Below, piece by piece: positions 54,568 through 64,000 of a stretch of DNA of 64,000 nucleotides. The stretch spans positions 620,001 through 684,000 of the forward strand of contig CP145420.1 in assembly GCA_036867785.1 (NCBI GenBank). The letters run 5' to 3'. Numbering within the stretch: the first letter of the stretch is position 1; every line of letters begins with the position of its first letter. The translations under genes were made by a program, and so were the position numbers. The notes under the pieces were generated by a model. It was not told the origin of the DNA. It ran no database searches and saw only the letters and a program-made list of their open reading frames with translations. The stretch comes from Plasmodiophora brassicae. Its lineage: Eukaryota; Endomyxa: Phytomyxea; Phytomyxea; Plasmodiophorida.

Positions 54568-54977
54568 TCATTGACGTCGATGAGACTTGGCAGTACCCGT
54601 CCCTGAATACGGCAGACTGATCAGGGCCATCAGCATGGCGAACAGCAGAACGTGGACCATGTTGAAACGGAACTCCTCAGCGGGACCAAACGCTTCGACC
54701 AGGAACGCCTGCAGAACCTCGACGTTACAGACTGCCTGGCGCCAGATGCCATCGTCATTACCTCGATATGGACCAGGACCGGTTTGATCGTCAGGACAAT
54801 GCCGGTGGGACCGGCGGCCGGATCGCGGACGAAGCTGGTCAGCTTGTCAAGCCCATCCCGCATCTGCAGGAGGGCGGCAGCGGACAGCACCACGTACACA
54901 GGAGCGAGAAGCAGACCACGCACGAGATCGAGCAACATCGTCATGGAACGGCGCCACGCCCTGTACGGCAGCAACAC
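54568..54977 (-). CDS. Small multi-span membrane protein, unrecognised
   Basis: Exons 54977-54762 and 54708-54568, with a 53-base GT-AG intron, join in phase to 118 residues. Hydrophobic spans: MLLDLVRGLLLAPVYVVLSA, a weaker GPTGIVLTIKPVLVHI leading over the splice into AFLVEAFGPAEEF, and MVHVLLFAMLMALISLPYSG. The basic N-terminus (LLPYRAWRRSM) and small size recall mitochondrial or ER accessory proteins; no family recognised. Reading straight through the intron would give a different basic tail, so the splice is supported only by phase, length and continued hydrophobicity. Confidence 0.55.
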
Positions 54978-55330
54978 GGTACCGACCTAATCGGCCTGGC
55001 GTTTGCGGCGATTCGCCAGGGCGGCTGCAGAACGCCACACGTTACAATACCGGACTCCGGGACTATTCCTGGTCCCAGCGCCGACGTGACCGCAGTGCAG
55101 CGAACTGTAGCCGGCGCAGCCGGCGCGTGACGCACCATCAGCGCCGACCTGAAGTGACGCGAATATCATGATTCACGAATCGCCCCCCAGTGAGGTCCAG
55201 GCTTGACCCGAGATTGCATGACGCAATACGGGCCTGACTCGAGGTCAAATGAGCACGTCAGGTGACGCGTCTGGCACGGTCAGTTCTCTAGTTAGTGGGC
55301 AGTGCAGACGGCGTGGGCCCAGGCGCAAGG
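54978..55330. other. Divergent intergenic region before the Pro/Gln protein
   Basis: No convincing gene. It should hold promoters for the small membrane protein (minus) and the Pro/Gln-repeat protein (plus). No AATTTAG-type element was seen here. Confidence 0.35.
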
Positions 55331-58300
55331 ATGCGCCCGCCTTTAATTATTGTCGTGCTGGCGGTCGCCTTCCTGGCGTCGTCGATTGTCTGTCGAGGCC
55401 AACCCGATCAGCAGCAGGTCCGGCAGGCCATGCGTGACGATCCGGAAATGGTATCGTTGCTGAACAGCGGCAACGTCGATCCGAACGTTGTTGCCGAGTT
55501 CATCGTGTCGAACCTGGATCCATCTTCCAACAGCACTGAGCAGCCTCCTCAACAGCAGCAGCCTCCTCAACAGCAGCAGCCTCCTCAACAGCAGCAGCCT
55601 CCTCAACAGCAGCAGCCTCCTCAACAGCAGCAGCCTCCTCAACAGCAGCAGCCTCCTCAACAGCAGCAGCCTCCTCAACAGCAGCAGCCTCCTCAACAGC
55701 AGCAGCCGCCGCAGCAGCAGCAACCATCTCCTCAGCAGCAATCCCCTCAACAGCAACCATCTCCTCAACAACAGCAATCCCCTCAACAGCCTCCACAGCA
55801 GCAGCAGCCAACACCCCTGCAGCAGCAACAAGGGCAGCAGCAGCAGAAGCAGCCACCACAGCCTCCGCAGGGTAAGGGACCCCCAGGCCCAACGGAGCAG
55901 GCAGCCAAACCTCCTTCACCGAACCAGAGCCCGCAGCAACCGGCTCCTGCGCAGTCGCCTCAGGAACAGCAATCTCCTCAACAACAGCCGCAGCAATCTC
56001 CATCCCAACAGCAATCCCCTCAGCAGCAGCAGCGGCCGCCGCAGCAGCAACCCCCTCAGCAACGGCGACCCCGATCTCCAGAGCAATCGCCTGAGCAATC
56101 AACGCAGCAGTCGCCCCAGCAGCAGCAACAACCACAACAGCAGCAACAACCCCAACAATCGCCTCAGCAGCAGCAGCAGCCGCCGCAGCGGTCGCCTCAG
56201 CAGCAACAGCAGTCTCCTGAGCAGTCGCCTCAGCAGCAGCAACAACCACAACAGCAACAACAATCTCCTGAGCAATCACCACAACAGCAACCTCAGCAAT
56301 CGCCTCAGCAACAGCCACAACAATCTCCTCAGCAGTCGCCGGAGCAATCCCCTCAGCAGTCGCCGGAGCAATCCCCTCAGCAGCAGCCACAACCGTCTCC
56401 TCAGCAATCCCCGGAGCAATCGCCTGAGCAGCGGTCTCAGAAGCAATCCCAGCAATCACCCCAAACACAGCAGCAGCCGCCGCAGCAGTCCCCACAGCAG
56501 TCGCCTCAGCAGCAACAGTCACCACAACAGCAGCCGCAACAATCTCCTCAACAGTCGCCTCAGCAGTCTCCTGAGCAGCCCCCTCAGCAGCAATCTCCTC
56601 AGCAATCCCCTGAGCAGTCTCCACAGCAACAACCGCAGCAGCAGCCACAGCAATCGCCTCAGCAACAACAACCACCACAGCAGACCCCGCAGCAGCAACA
56701 ACCGCAACAGCAATCACCCCAGCAGCAACAACAGCCGCAACAGTCGCCTGAGCAGTCTCCGCAACAACAACCGAAACAATCCCCTCAGCAGCAGCAGCCA
56801 CAACAATCCCCTGAGGAGCAGCAGCAGCAGCAGCCACAGCAATCTCCGCAACAGTCTCCCCAACAGCAACCGGAACAATCTCCTCAGCAGCCACCACCAC
56901 CACCACCACCTCAGCAGCAGCCACCGCCACCGCCTCCACCACCTCAGCAACAACCGCCACCGCAAAAATCGCCAGAGCAACAACAGCCACAGCAATCCCC
57001 AGAACAACAGCCACAGCAGTCTCCTCAGCAGCAACAGCCACAGCAGTCCCCACAGCAGCAACAGCCGCAACAGTCCCCGCAGCAACAGCCGCAACAGTCT
57101 CCCGAGCAACAGGAGCCTCAGCAATCCCCTAAGCAGCAGCCACCACCACCACCTCAGCAGCAGCAGCCGCCACCACCCCCGCCTCAGCAACAGCCGCCAC
57201 AGTCTCCCGAGCAACAGGAGCCACAGCAATCTCCTAAGCAGCAGCCACCACCACCACCTCAGCAGAAGCAGCCGCCACCACCTCCGCCTCCTCAACAACA
57301 GCCTCCACCGCCACCTCAGCAGCAGCAACCCCCACCCCAAAAGTCGCCAGAGCAACAACAGCCACAGCAATCCCCCGAACAACAGCCACAGCAGTCTCCT
57401 CAGCAGCAAGAGCCACAGCAATCCCCACAGCAGCAACAGCCGCAACAGTCCCCGCAGCAACAACCGCAACAGTCTCCCGAGCAACAGGAGCCACAGCAAT
57501 CTCCTAAGCAGCAGCCACCGCCACCTCCCCCTCCTCAACAACAGCCTCCACCGCCACCTCCGCAGCAGCAACCGCCGCCACCACCTCCACCTCCTCAGCA
57601 GCAGCCGCCACCATCACCTGAGCAGCAACCGCCGCCACCACCACCTCCTCAGCAGCAGCCGCCACCACCATCAGAGCAGCAACCGCCGCCACCACCACCT
57701 CCTCAGCAGCAGCCGCCACCATCATCTGAGCAGCAACCGCCACCACCACCTCCTCCTCCTCCTCAGCAGCAGCCGCCACCACCTCCTCAGCAGCAACCGC
57801 CGCCACCACCTCCACCTCCGCAGCAAGAGCCGCCACCACCTCCTCAGCAGCAGCCGCCACCACCTCCTCCTCCTCAACAGCAGCCGCCACCACCGCCTCA
57901 GCAGCAACCGCCGCCACCACCTCCACCTCCGCAGCAAGAGCCGCCACCACCTCCTCAGCAGCAGCCGCCACCACCTCCTCCTCCTCAACAGCAGCCGCCA
58001 CCACCGACTCAGCAGCAACCGCCGCCACCACCTCCACCTCCTCAGCAGCAGCCGCCACCACCGCCCCAGCAGCAACCGCCGCCACCACCTCCTCCTCCTC
58101 AGCAGCAACCGCCGCCACCACCTCCTCAGCAGCAGCCGCCACCACCTCCTCAGCAGCAACCGCCGCCACCACCTCCACCTCCTCAGCAAGAGCCGCCACC
58201 ACCACCTCAACAGCAACCGCCACCACCACCACCTCCACCTCCTCAGCAGCAGCCGCCACCCCCACCGCCCCAGCAGCAACCGCCGCCACCACCTCCACCT

Positions 58301-59443
58301 CCTCAGCAGCAGCCGCCACCCCCACCTCAACAGCAACCGCCGCCACCACCACCACCACCTCCTCAGCAGCAGCCGCCACCACCTCCGCAGCAGCAACCGC
58401 CGCCACCACCTCCACCTCCTCAGCAAGAGCCGCCACCACCGCCCCAGCAGCAACCGCCGCCACCACCTCCACCTCCTCAGCAGCAGCCGCCACCCCCACC
58501 TCAACAGCAACCGCCGCCACCTCCTCCACCACCGCAGCAACAGCCTCCGCCACCACCACCTCAGCAGCAACCGCCGCCACCACCTCCACCTCCTCAGCAG
58601 CAGCCGCCGCCACCACCACCACCCCCACAGCAACAGCCTCCGCCACCACCGCAGCAGCAACCGCCGCCGCCACCACCACCTCCTCAGCAGCAACCGCCGC
58701 CACCACCACCGCCTCCTCAGCAGCAGCCGCCGCCTCCACCTCAGCAGCAGCCGCCACCTCCACCACCACCTCCCCAGCAGCAACCGCCACCTCCACCCCA
58801 GCAGCAACCGCCGCCACCACCACCACCTCCTCAGCAGCAACCGCCGCCACCACCACCGCCTCCTCAGCAGCAGCCGCCGCCTCCACCTCAGCAGCAGCCG
58901 CCACCTCCACCACCACCTCCCCAGCAGCAACCGCCACCTCCACCTCAGCAGCAACCGCCGCCGCCTCCACCACCGCCTCAGCAACCGCCGCCACCACCTC
59001 CTCAGCAGCAACCGCCGCCACCACCACCGCCTCCTCAGCAGCAGCCGCCGCCTCCACCTCAGCAGCAGCCGCCACCTCCACCACCACCTCCCCAGCAGCA
59101 ACCGCCACCTCCACCCCAGCAGCAACCGCCGCCACCTCCACCACCACCTCAACAGCAGCCGCCGCCACCACCTCCACCTCCTCAGCAGCAGCCGCCGCCA
59201 CCACCCCCACCCCCGCAGCAACAGCCTCCACCACCACCGCAGCAGCAACCGCCGCCGCCACCACCACCTCCTCCTCAACAACAGCCACCGCCTCCGCCAC
59301 AGCAGCAACCGCCACCTCCACAGACGCCTCCTACGCCGGCACCAACCCCGGAACCTACTCCTGCCCCAGAACCGGCACCAGAGCCCTCTCCTCCCACGTG
59401 GCATCATCTGCATCCCCACTGGTTCCGCTACGACCTGTTCTAA
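55331..59443 (+). CDS. Giant secreted proline/glutamine-repeat protein
   Basis: A 1,370-residue single-exon frame. ATG at 55331 gives a signal peptide (PPLIIVVLAVAFLASSIVCR) followed by about 50 ordinary residues (QQVRQAMRDDPEMVSLLNSG, VVAEFIVSNL). Then about 1,280 residues consist almost only of Pro, Gln and Ser in three zones: about eleven PPQQQQ units (55545-55715), a SPQQ/SPEQ-rich zone (to about 56880), and a PPPPPPQQQ zone (to about 59310). It ends with PAPTPEPTPAPEPAPEPSPP and an unusual WHHLHPHWFRYDLF tail. There is no membrane anchor. Pro-rich helices of this kind occur in cell-wall extensins and matrix proteins. The frame is uninterrupted over 4 kb despite the repeats, so it is under selection. 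Confidence 0.85.
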   Translation: MRPPLIIVVLAVAFLASSIVCRGQPDQQQVRQAMRDDPEMVSLLNSGNVDPNVVAEFIVSNLDPSSNSTEQPPQQQQPPQQQQPPQQQQPPQQQQPPQQQQPPQQQQPPQQQQPPQQQQPPQQQQPPQQQQPSPQQQSPQQQPSPQQQQSPQQPPQQQQPTPLQQQQGQQQQKQPPQPPQGKGPPGPTEQAAKPPSPNQSPQQPAPAQSPQEQQSPQQQPQQSPSQQQSPQQQQRPPQQQPPQQRRPRSPEQSPEQSTQQSPQQQQQPQQQQQPQQSPQQQQQPPQRSPQQQQQSPEQSPQQQQQPQQQQQSPEQSPQQQPQQSPQQQPQQSPQQSPEQSPQQSPEQSPQQQPQPSPQQSPEQSPEQRSQKQSQQSPQTQQQPPQQSPQQSPQQQQSPQQQPQQSPQQSPQQSPEQPPQQQSPQQSPEQSPQQQPQQQPQQSPQQQQPPQQTPQQQQPQQQSPQQQQQPQQSPEQSPQQQPKQSPQQQQPQQSPEEQQQQQPQQSPQQSPQQQPEQSPQQPPPPPPPQQQPPPPPPPPQQQPPPQKSPEQQQPQQSPEQQPQQSPQQQQPQQSPQQQQPQQSPQQQPQQSPEQQEPQQSPKQQPPPPPQQQQPPPPPPQQQPPQSPEQQEPQQSPKQQPPPPPQQKQPPPPPPPQQQPPPPPQQQQPPPQKSPEQQQPQQSPEQQPQQSPQQQEPQQSPQQQQPQQSPQQQPQQSPEQQEPQQSPKQQPPPPPPPQQQPPPPPPQQQPPPPPPPPQQQPPPSPEQQPPPPPPPQQQPPPPSEQQPPPPPPPQQQPPPSSEQQPPPPPPPPPQQQPPPPPQQQPPPPPPPPQQEPPPPPQQQPPPPPPPQQQPPPPPQQQPPPPPPPPQQEPPPPPQQQPPPPPPPQQQPPPPTQQQPPPPPPPPQQQPPPPPQQQPPPPPPPPQQQPPPPPPQQQPPPPPQQQPPPPPPPPQQEPPPPPQQQPPPPPPPPPQQQPPPPPPQQQPPPPPPPPQQQPPPPPQQQPPPPPPPPPQQQPPPPPQQQPPPPPPPPQQEPPPPPQQQPPPPPPPPQQQPPPPPQQQPPPPPPPPQQQPPPPPPQQQPPPPPPPPQQQPPPPPPPPQQQPPPPPQQQPPPPPPPPQQQPPPPPPPPQQQPPPPPQQQPPPPPPPPQQQPPPPPQQQPPPPPPPPQQQPPPPPPPPQQQPPPPPQQQPPPPPPPPQQQPPPPPQQQPPPPPPPPQQPPPPPPQQQPPPPPPPPQQQPPPPPQQQPPPPPPPPQQQPPPPPQQQPPPPPPPPQQQPPPPPPPPQQQPPPPPPPPQQQPPPPPQQQPPPPPPPPPQQQPPPPPQQQPPPPQTPPTPAPTPEPTPAPEPAPEPSPPTWHHLHPHWFRYDLF
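55545..55715 (+). repeat. Tandem 18-base repeat encoding PPQQQQ
   Basis: About nine to ten copies of CCTCCTCAACAGCAGCAG that are identical at DNA level, then diverging copies. This homogeneity is unlike the codon-shuffled repeats further on and points to recent unequal exchange or slippage. It lies in frame within the Pro/Gln protein gene. Confidence 0.9.
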
Positions 59444-59937
59444 TCCGTCACACTCTCCAGCTGCTGCTATCACAAACACTAAACTTGCTGTTCATACAAC
59501 ACCTCTCCGCCTGCAGACGTTGAGCGTAGCGGAACAAACCGTAGGGACCAATAAACGAAGAAGGCGCAGCAGCACGAACTCGAAAACGTCCCAGGAGCCC
59601 CGTGCACGCGTACGGGTTCGTCTCGCTCCACGCAGCGCCTTCTCCCTACCGACGTTTGCCAGCGGAACCTCGCGAGCCTACTGCATCCAGTTATCAGGCC
59701 CGGCGCGCCCACCGGCCAAAGCACCTCGGCTCCCGTGACAAGCGACCTGACGCGGCCGTCGCCGACGATCGTCGTGCAGCGAGCGGCACGTCGAATTCGA
59801 CATGAGGTGACCCCCGCTCATCGCGGCATGCAGCAAAAAAGGGGGGAGGGGGGGGGGGGGGGGGGGCGTGTTGAGCCGTGCTGCCGCCAGACCAGCCCAG
59901 ACGCGTGCGTCTCCAGTCCATCACACTGAATCGCATC
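59444..59937. other. Intergenic region between Pro/Gln protein and MCM8, with A6/G25 tract
   Basis: No gene seen. A purine tract sits at about 59835-59866: six A, six G, one A, nineteen G. It lies 70-100 bases before the MCM8 ATG. Open frames through this DNA are by-products of the Pro/Gln gene's composition. Confidence 0.45.
59841..59866 (+). repeat. Poly-G tract (G6-A-G19)
   Basis: Preceded by A6, giving 32 purines in a row. Such a run can form G-quadruplex or triplex structure and is prone to sequencing error. Confidence 0.9.
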
Positions 59938-62716
59938 ATGGAGACGGCCTGGCCGATGTATTTCAATGGCGAGCCCGCCCCGGAGGACGGCGACGACCCG
60001 CGGCCCGCGGCGGTGGATGCCCTGCGCCAGTATCTCGCCGGGCGCGCCGGCGCCATGCGCAGGTCGCTGCGCCGCGGCGGGCACATCGCGTTCGACCTGC
60101 GCGACCTGGCGGACGCGCCGCTCGACGTGACGCGACTGCTGAACGACGAGCCGACCAACTTGATCGCATGCATGCAGCTGGCCGCACACCTGGTCGGCGT
60201 CTGCCGCTTGGGCGGCCGACTGGTCGAAATCGCTAACGGTGGCCCTGTGCAGGTTCTGGCTGGGCCCGACGGCGGCCCGGAACCGAAATCACCATTACCT
60301 GTGCGGTTCTCCGGTCATGGCCCCGTAACGCCGATGCGAGCCATAAAGTCGGAGAACGTTGAGCGCTTCGTGACGCTGAAAGGCACTGTTGTTCGCATGA
60401 CCGCCATACAGCCGCTGGTCGTCGGCCTCCGATTCATCTGCGCACGATGCGGCGCTGAAACGGTCCGGCACTTCCCCGGTGGGCGATACGACCCTCCGTC
60501 GACATGCGTCAGCGAAGGGTGCAAAGGTCGTGGGATGCAGGCCGACCGTGGATCTGCCCAGACAGTCGACTACCAGAGGATTCGCCTGCAGGAGTCGTTC
60601 AGCGATGATGTCGGAAGAATGCCGAGGACGATTGACGTTGAGCTCCGAGAGGGCCTGGTTGATTCGTGCCGACCCGGTGATCTTGTTACCGTCTGTGGTA
60701 TTGTGAAAGCGGACCGGGCCGAAGGCAAAGGGCAAACATGCCTGTACGTGCTGTATATTGCTGCGAACAACGTCGTCAACGACAAGCATGGGTCGAACCC
60801 TGAGGCCGCTGGAGCGACGACCTACGATTGCAATACCTCGTTCACACTCTACGACCTTCACGGCATCAACGCGATCTTTCATTGCGAGGACGTGCTCTCG
60901 TTGGTTGTCAATTCGCTGTGCCCTGGAATCTTCGGCCACGAGCTTGTTAAAGGTTTGGATTCCCTTCCAGTTCACCATCCGCCTGACTTGCTAAGCGTCC
61001 TGTGTCAGCTGGCCTGTGCCTTGGGCTGTTCTCCGGCGTGCGAAAGTACGTTGGGAGCTCACATCAGATCCCTAAGCGCGGCGATATTCATGTGTTGCTG
61101 CTGGGTGACCCTGGTATGTCGAGCATGCGCCCTGGTTTTGACCAGGTTCCCATTTGGCGAATTCGCAGGGCTGGGGAAGTCTCAGCTGCTAAGAGGATGC
61201 ATGCAAGTTGCCCCGCGAGCTGTGTATGTCTGCGGGAACGCCACAGTAAGGTGTGCGCTTACTACCTGGTTTCTATTGCGCTGATCCGCTTTGCTGTCTT
61301 GATAGTCAACGGCTGGGTTGACGGTTTCGCTGGTTAAGGACGGCGGTGGGGAATCCGCACTTGAAGCGGGCGCCCTTGTTCTTGCGGACAACGGTCTGTG
61401 CTGCATCGATGAATTCGACAAGCTTACTGGCGATCCGCAAGCTCTTCTTGAGGCCATGGAACAACAGAGTATTTCCATCACAAAGGTGATGTGGATTTGC
61501 CACCTATGCTGGGGTTGCCGTATTGATGTACGGTTGTTTCAGGGAGGGATTTGTTGTTCCGTGTCTGCCAGAGCAACCGTGTTTGTTGCTGCTAACCCTA
61601 TTGGCGGCCATTACAAGTACGTTTACCGGTCTGGCCGAAAACGGGCATCCGTTTCTGAAATGCAATCAGTCGTCGTAAGACTGTCCTCGAGAATCTACGG
61701 ATCTCGCCGGCTCTGCTGTCACGGTTTGACCTGGTCTTCGTCCTGATTGACAGCCCCGATGCAAGGCGGGACGCTCTGCTGTCCGAACATGTTCTTGCGG
61801 TACGCTAGTGATGGATGACGTTCGTCGTTCTCGATTTGATTCGTTTCGTCTTCACGTAGCTGCATTCTGGTGACCGCACCAGGCAAGATTCTTGCCGGGT
61901 GCCACAATGTACCTTCAACAACAACATATCGCCTGTTGCTGGTTGACCTGATGCACAAATGTAGATTCTCAGCGGACGAACAATCTCTCAGATGCGTACC
62001 TGTCAACCCGGATTAAATTGCAGGGTCCCCAAGGGCAGCCCGACTTTGATCCACTGCCGCCGGCCCTTCTACGAAAGTACATTCAGTACTCCCAGCAATA
62101 CGTTCATCCGAAGTCCGTTCGTGTGTGGATATTGATGGCCTGCCCGTTCACATGTCTTCGTTCAGGCTATCACCAGAGGCGCGTGCGACGTTCAAACAGT
62201 TCTACTTGCAGCTGCGTCGTGAGAGCAATGTTAGCTGTGCGGATGGCAGTCGCCAAGTTACGACTCGCCAGCTTGAATCCCTAATTCGGCTGGGCGAAGC
62301 TCGTGCTCGTTTAGAACTTCGGGAGATAGTCACCGAACAGGACGCATGGGTATGCCTAACGACTCACTTGCGACCTGCCAACCTTGATTTCATCTTCGTC
62401 TGCTTAGGACGTCATAGAAATCATGAAAGAATCGCTGTTCGACCTGTACGCGGATGAATTCGCACCGGTCGATGTTGCGAGCCAACCTGGGAAACGAGGT
62501 GGATCGAGGACGAAGCAGGCGAAGGAGTTCATCAAGGTCGCGGGTCGCCGGGTATCCCAGGGCCACCCTGATATTTTCGACACCAACGCCATGAAGGACA
62601 TGGCACGTCAGGCCGGATGCCCCGCTGAAGAGTTCGAGGCGTTCATCGAGCTTCTGAACCAGAATAACGTCATTCTCCACAAGGGCAACAAACGGTATAA
62701 ATTCCTGGGCTCCTAG
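59938..62716 (+). CDS. MCM8: MCM8 DNA helicase
   Basis: A multi-exon MCM8. The first exon (59938-60952) has the N-terminal OB and zinc region ([32 protein letters not shown]). Splicing at 60953-61008 and the next intron builds [11 protein letters not shown] and the Walker [14 protein letters not shown]. Further exons give [20 protein letters not shown], Walker [38 protein letters not shown] and [20 protein letters not shown]. The C-terminal exons ([53 protein letters not shown], then the winged-helix end HKGNKRYKF) are diagnostic of MCM8 over MCM2-7. At least seven introns; one near 61794-62000 is not fully resolved. MCM8 acts with MCM9 in homologous-recombination repair and meiosis. Confidence 0.92.
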
Positions 62717-62822
62717 CACTGCCGCATCATTGGCTCATTGCAAGAAATGCTTTAATTTAGTTTGGCAAATAGAGCAGTAGTTACATGATTGTACATCCTC
62801 CGGGCGAGGCACGCGAACGCCA

Positions 62823-63825
62823 TCAGACGTGTCCTTGGACGAGCTTTCTGAGATATCCTTCGACAAGAGTGAGTATGGCCCCGTGCTGTGCCCGCAGCAA
62901 TCCACTGGATTCTGCTGTCGCCGGCACACCGTCAGACGGCTCATCGCACAGCAATGCTGCCGTCTCAGGTGACGGCGGCGGCGCGCAATCTTCGCTGGTC
63001 GATTTCTGTCCGTATTCCGGGTCGACATCCATGACGTGGCTTGGGCCGGACGGCTCCGATGAATTCACAAGCATCAAGAGGTCCTGAGCAGCTTCCTGAT
63101 CACTTAATCGTTGGGCCTCACGCACCATCAGTTCCGCAACGTTAACGACTTCGACGTCGACTTTCGTGAGGTCTGGCTCCTTCGGAACACGGCCAACTTT
63201 GGCAGACCCTGTGGCACTGGGCTCCCGCTTGGACCCTTTCTGTTGCAACGTTGCTGGGTCAATGGGATTCTGACAGTCGGTGCACTGACAGAGCGGCGTG
63301 CAGGGCAGTCCGTTCTGAAAGCACTCACAGTACTTCTTCGTGCACCCTGACTTCTTGCACCTGCATCCAACGCCGCTCCTGGACCGTGACGATCTGACTG
63401 TGAAAGCCTCCGGATTCCTCTGCCGAATCATAGTGATAGCAAACTGACGCGCTTGCTCGTGCTCGGGGGTATTCAGGCAATTCGTGCAATTGCACCCCGA
63501 ACAGTACGACGACGCCGCAAAGCAATCGCAGTACCTGCCACGTTGATTTAGCGATGACGGGGACAACGGTTGACAACCAAGCATACAGTTTCAAGCATCG
63601 GGAATTCTTGCAATTGCAATTACGGCATTCCTTGCCTGGCATCTCACCCCGTCCTCCAACATCGTCATCGTCCTCCAGGAACGACGGCTGATCCGGCAAC
63701 CGATTACTGAGCGTCATCACGCCACTTCGGGACACATGGGAGCTACGCGTAAACGGACGATAATCAACAGGCATGCTGGGCCAAGCACCGTACCCGGACC
63801 ACACATACAAGAACGTCGCCGCCAT
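62823..63825 (-). CDS. Tesmin/TSO1-type CXC-domain protein (LIN54-like)
   Basis: Exons 63825-63587 and 63534-62823 (52-base intron) give 316 residues. The splice rebuilds the first CXC motif: ECRNCNCKNSRCLKL joined to YCDCFAASSYCSGCNCTNCL. The RNPEAF linker typical of the family follows, then the second CXC motif GCRCKKSGCTKKYCECFQNG and CQCTDCQNP. LIN54, TSO1 and tesmin use these motifs, with a Tyr in each, to bind CHR-type TTTGAA or TTYGAA promoter elements of cell-cycle genes. The C-terminal part has a helix (VVNVAELMVREAQRLSDQEA) and a disordered tail. It is convergent with MCM8, 106 bases between stops. Confidence 0.92.
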
Positions 63826-64000
63826 GTTCAGGCGTGCGTGCCGCCGCGTGCCGCTTCAGCCAGGCAGGGCAGTGTGCGTCAGTCCCCAGGTCCTCAACAG
63901 GCACTACGGACGCACTGCGCGCGGACTTTTTCAGAGCGTACGTACTGCTGTGCTGGCCGGGCCGAACGGTTACGTTATCCCTTCGTCGTCGGGAGTGATC

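Noticed and set aside
57504-59479. Very long minus-strand frames (over 580 codons, Leu/Arg/Trp-rich or Val/Ala/Glu-rich) opposite the Pro/Gln repeat
   Set aside because: They arise because the repeat uses few codons, which leaves other frames without stops. They lack starts, splice logic and any domain.
55488-59738. 1,416-codon plus-strand frame (Ser/His/Leu/Arg-rich) overlapping the Pro/Gln gene
   Set aside because: Same compositional cause; the frame with the signal peptide and clean ends is the gene.
1-64000. Bacterial origin or contamination
   Set aside because: MscS, Nudix and NAD synthetase could suggest it, but all are split by spliceable introns and have eukaryotic neighbours.
1-64000. 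Transposons, LTR or virus-like elements, tRNA, rRNA, CRISPR arrays
   Set aside because: Looked for reverse transcriptase, integrase and transposase motifs, terminal repeats, cloverleaf A/B boxes and regular spacers; none found by eye.

Overview
The window is nuclear DNA from a compact-genome, probably unicellular eukaryote. Evidence: nearly every gene is read through GT-AG introns of about 48-75 bases (at least two are GC-AG), genes lie on both strands often less than 100 bases apart, coding DNA is GC-rich, and the products are eukaryotic (SEC61 alpha, ribosomal protein uS5/RPS2, TGS1, MCM8, an Ariadne-type RBR ligase, a SAGA SGF11, FYVE and MIT domains). Short uniform introns and high density would suit a plasmodiophorid-like rhizarian, but nothing here proves the lineage; zinc-cluster (Zn2Cys6) proteins alone do not make it a fungus. 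I see no transposon, virus-like element, tRNA, rRNA or CRISPR array.

Layout. 1-10 kb: a 5'-truncated ULK/ATG1-type kinase with MIT-like tail, an RBR ubiquitin ligase, and a 1,851-residue membrane protein that joins two extracellular sensor regions to a plant-TPC1-like two-repeat cation channel with EF hands. 10-24 kb: SGF11-like factor, OTU deubiquitinase, Nudix hydrolase, a secreted acidic tyrosine-rich repeat protein, a PAQR receptor, a MscS channel, a DH-PH-DH-PH-FYVE Rho exchange factor, TGS1 and a tail-anchored protein. 24-38 kb: a BRD8-like AT-hook chromatin protein, NAD synthetase, a Coa1-like protein, SEC61 alpha, a VLRF1 (Vms1/ANKZF1) protein, a calmodulin-like protein, a tandem pair of TVP38/TMEM64 genes and RPS2. 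38-46 kb: a head-to-head pair of double zinc-cluster plus PAS regulators, a pseudokinase, and the HAS1/DDX18 helicase.

46-54.5 kb is the most unusual stretch: six intact genes and one damaged copy of an unrecognised family. Members have an N-terminal signal peptide (one lacks it), a charged coiled coil, two Gly/Ala-rich hydrophobic helices and, in most, a C-terminal membrane anchor. They are intronless, lie on both strands, and their intergenic regions share AATTTAG/CTAAATT and CGGATTTAGG-type elements, including a perfect 16-base palindrome. Next to them is a 1,370-residue secreted Pro/Gln repeat protein. Together with the acidic protein at 13 kb these look like a surface or secreted-matrix inventory. 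The window closes with MCM8 and a tesmin/LIN54-type CXC protein.

Together the genes cover housekeeping (translation, translocation, rRNA and snRNA processing, NAD synthesis, replication or repair), ubiquitin signalling, membrane sensing and transport, and lineage-specific secreted proteins. Exon joins were chosen by hand from reading frame, splice consensus and family conservation; transcripts would be the test.
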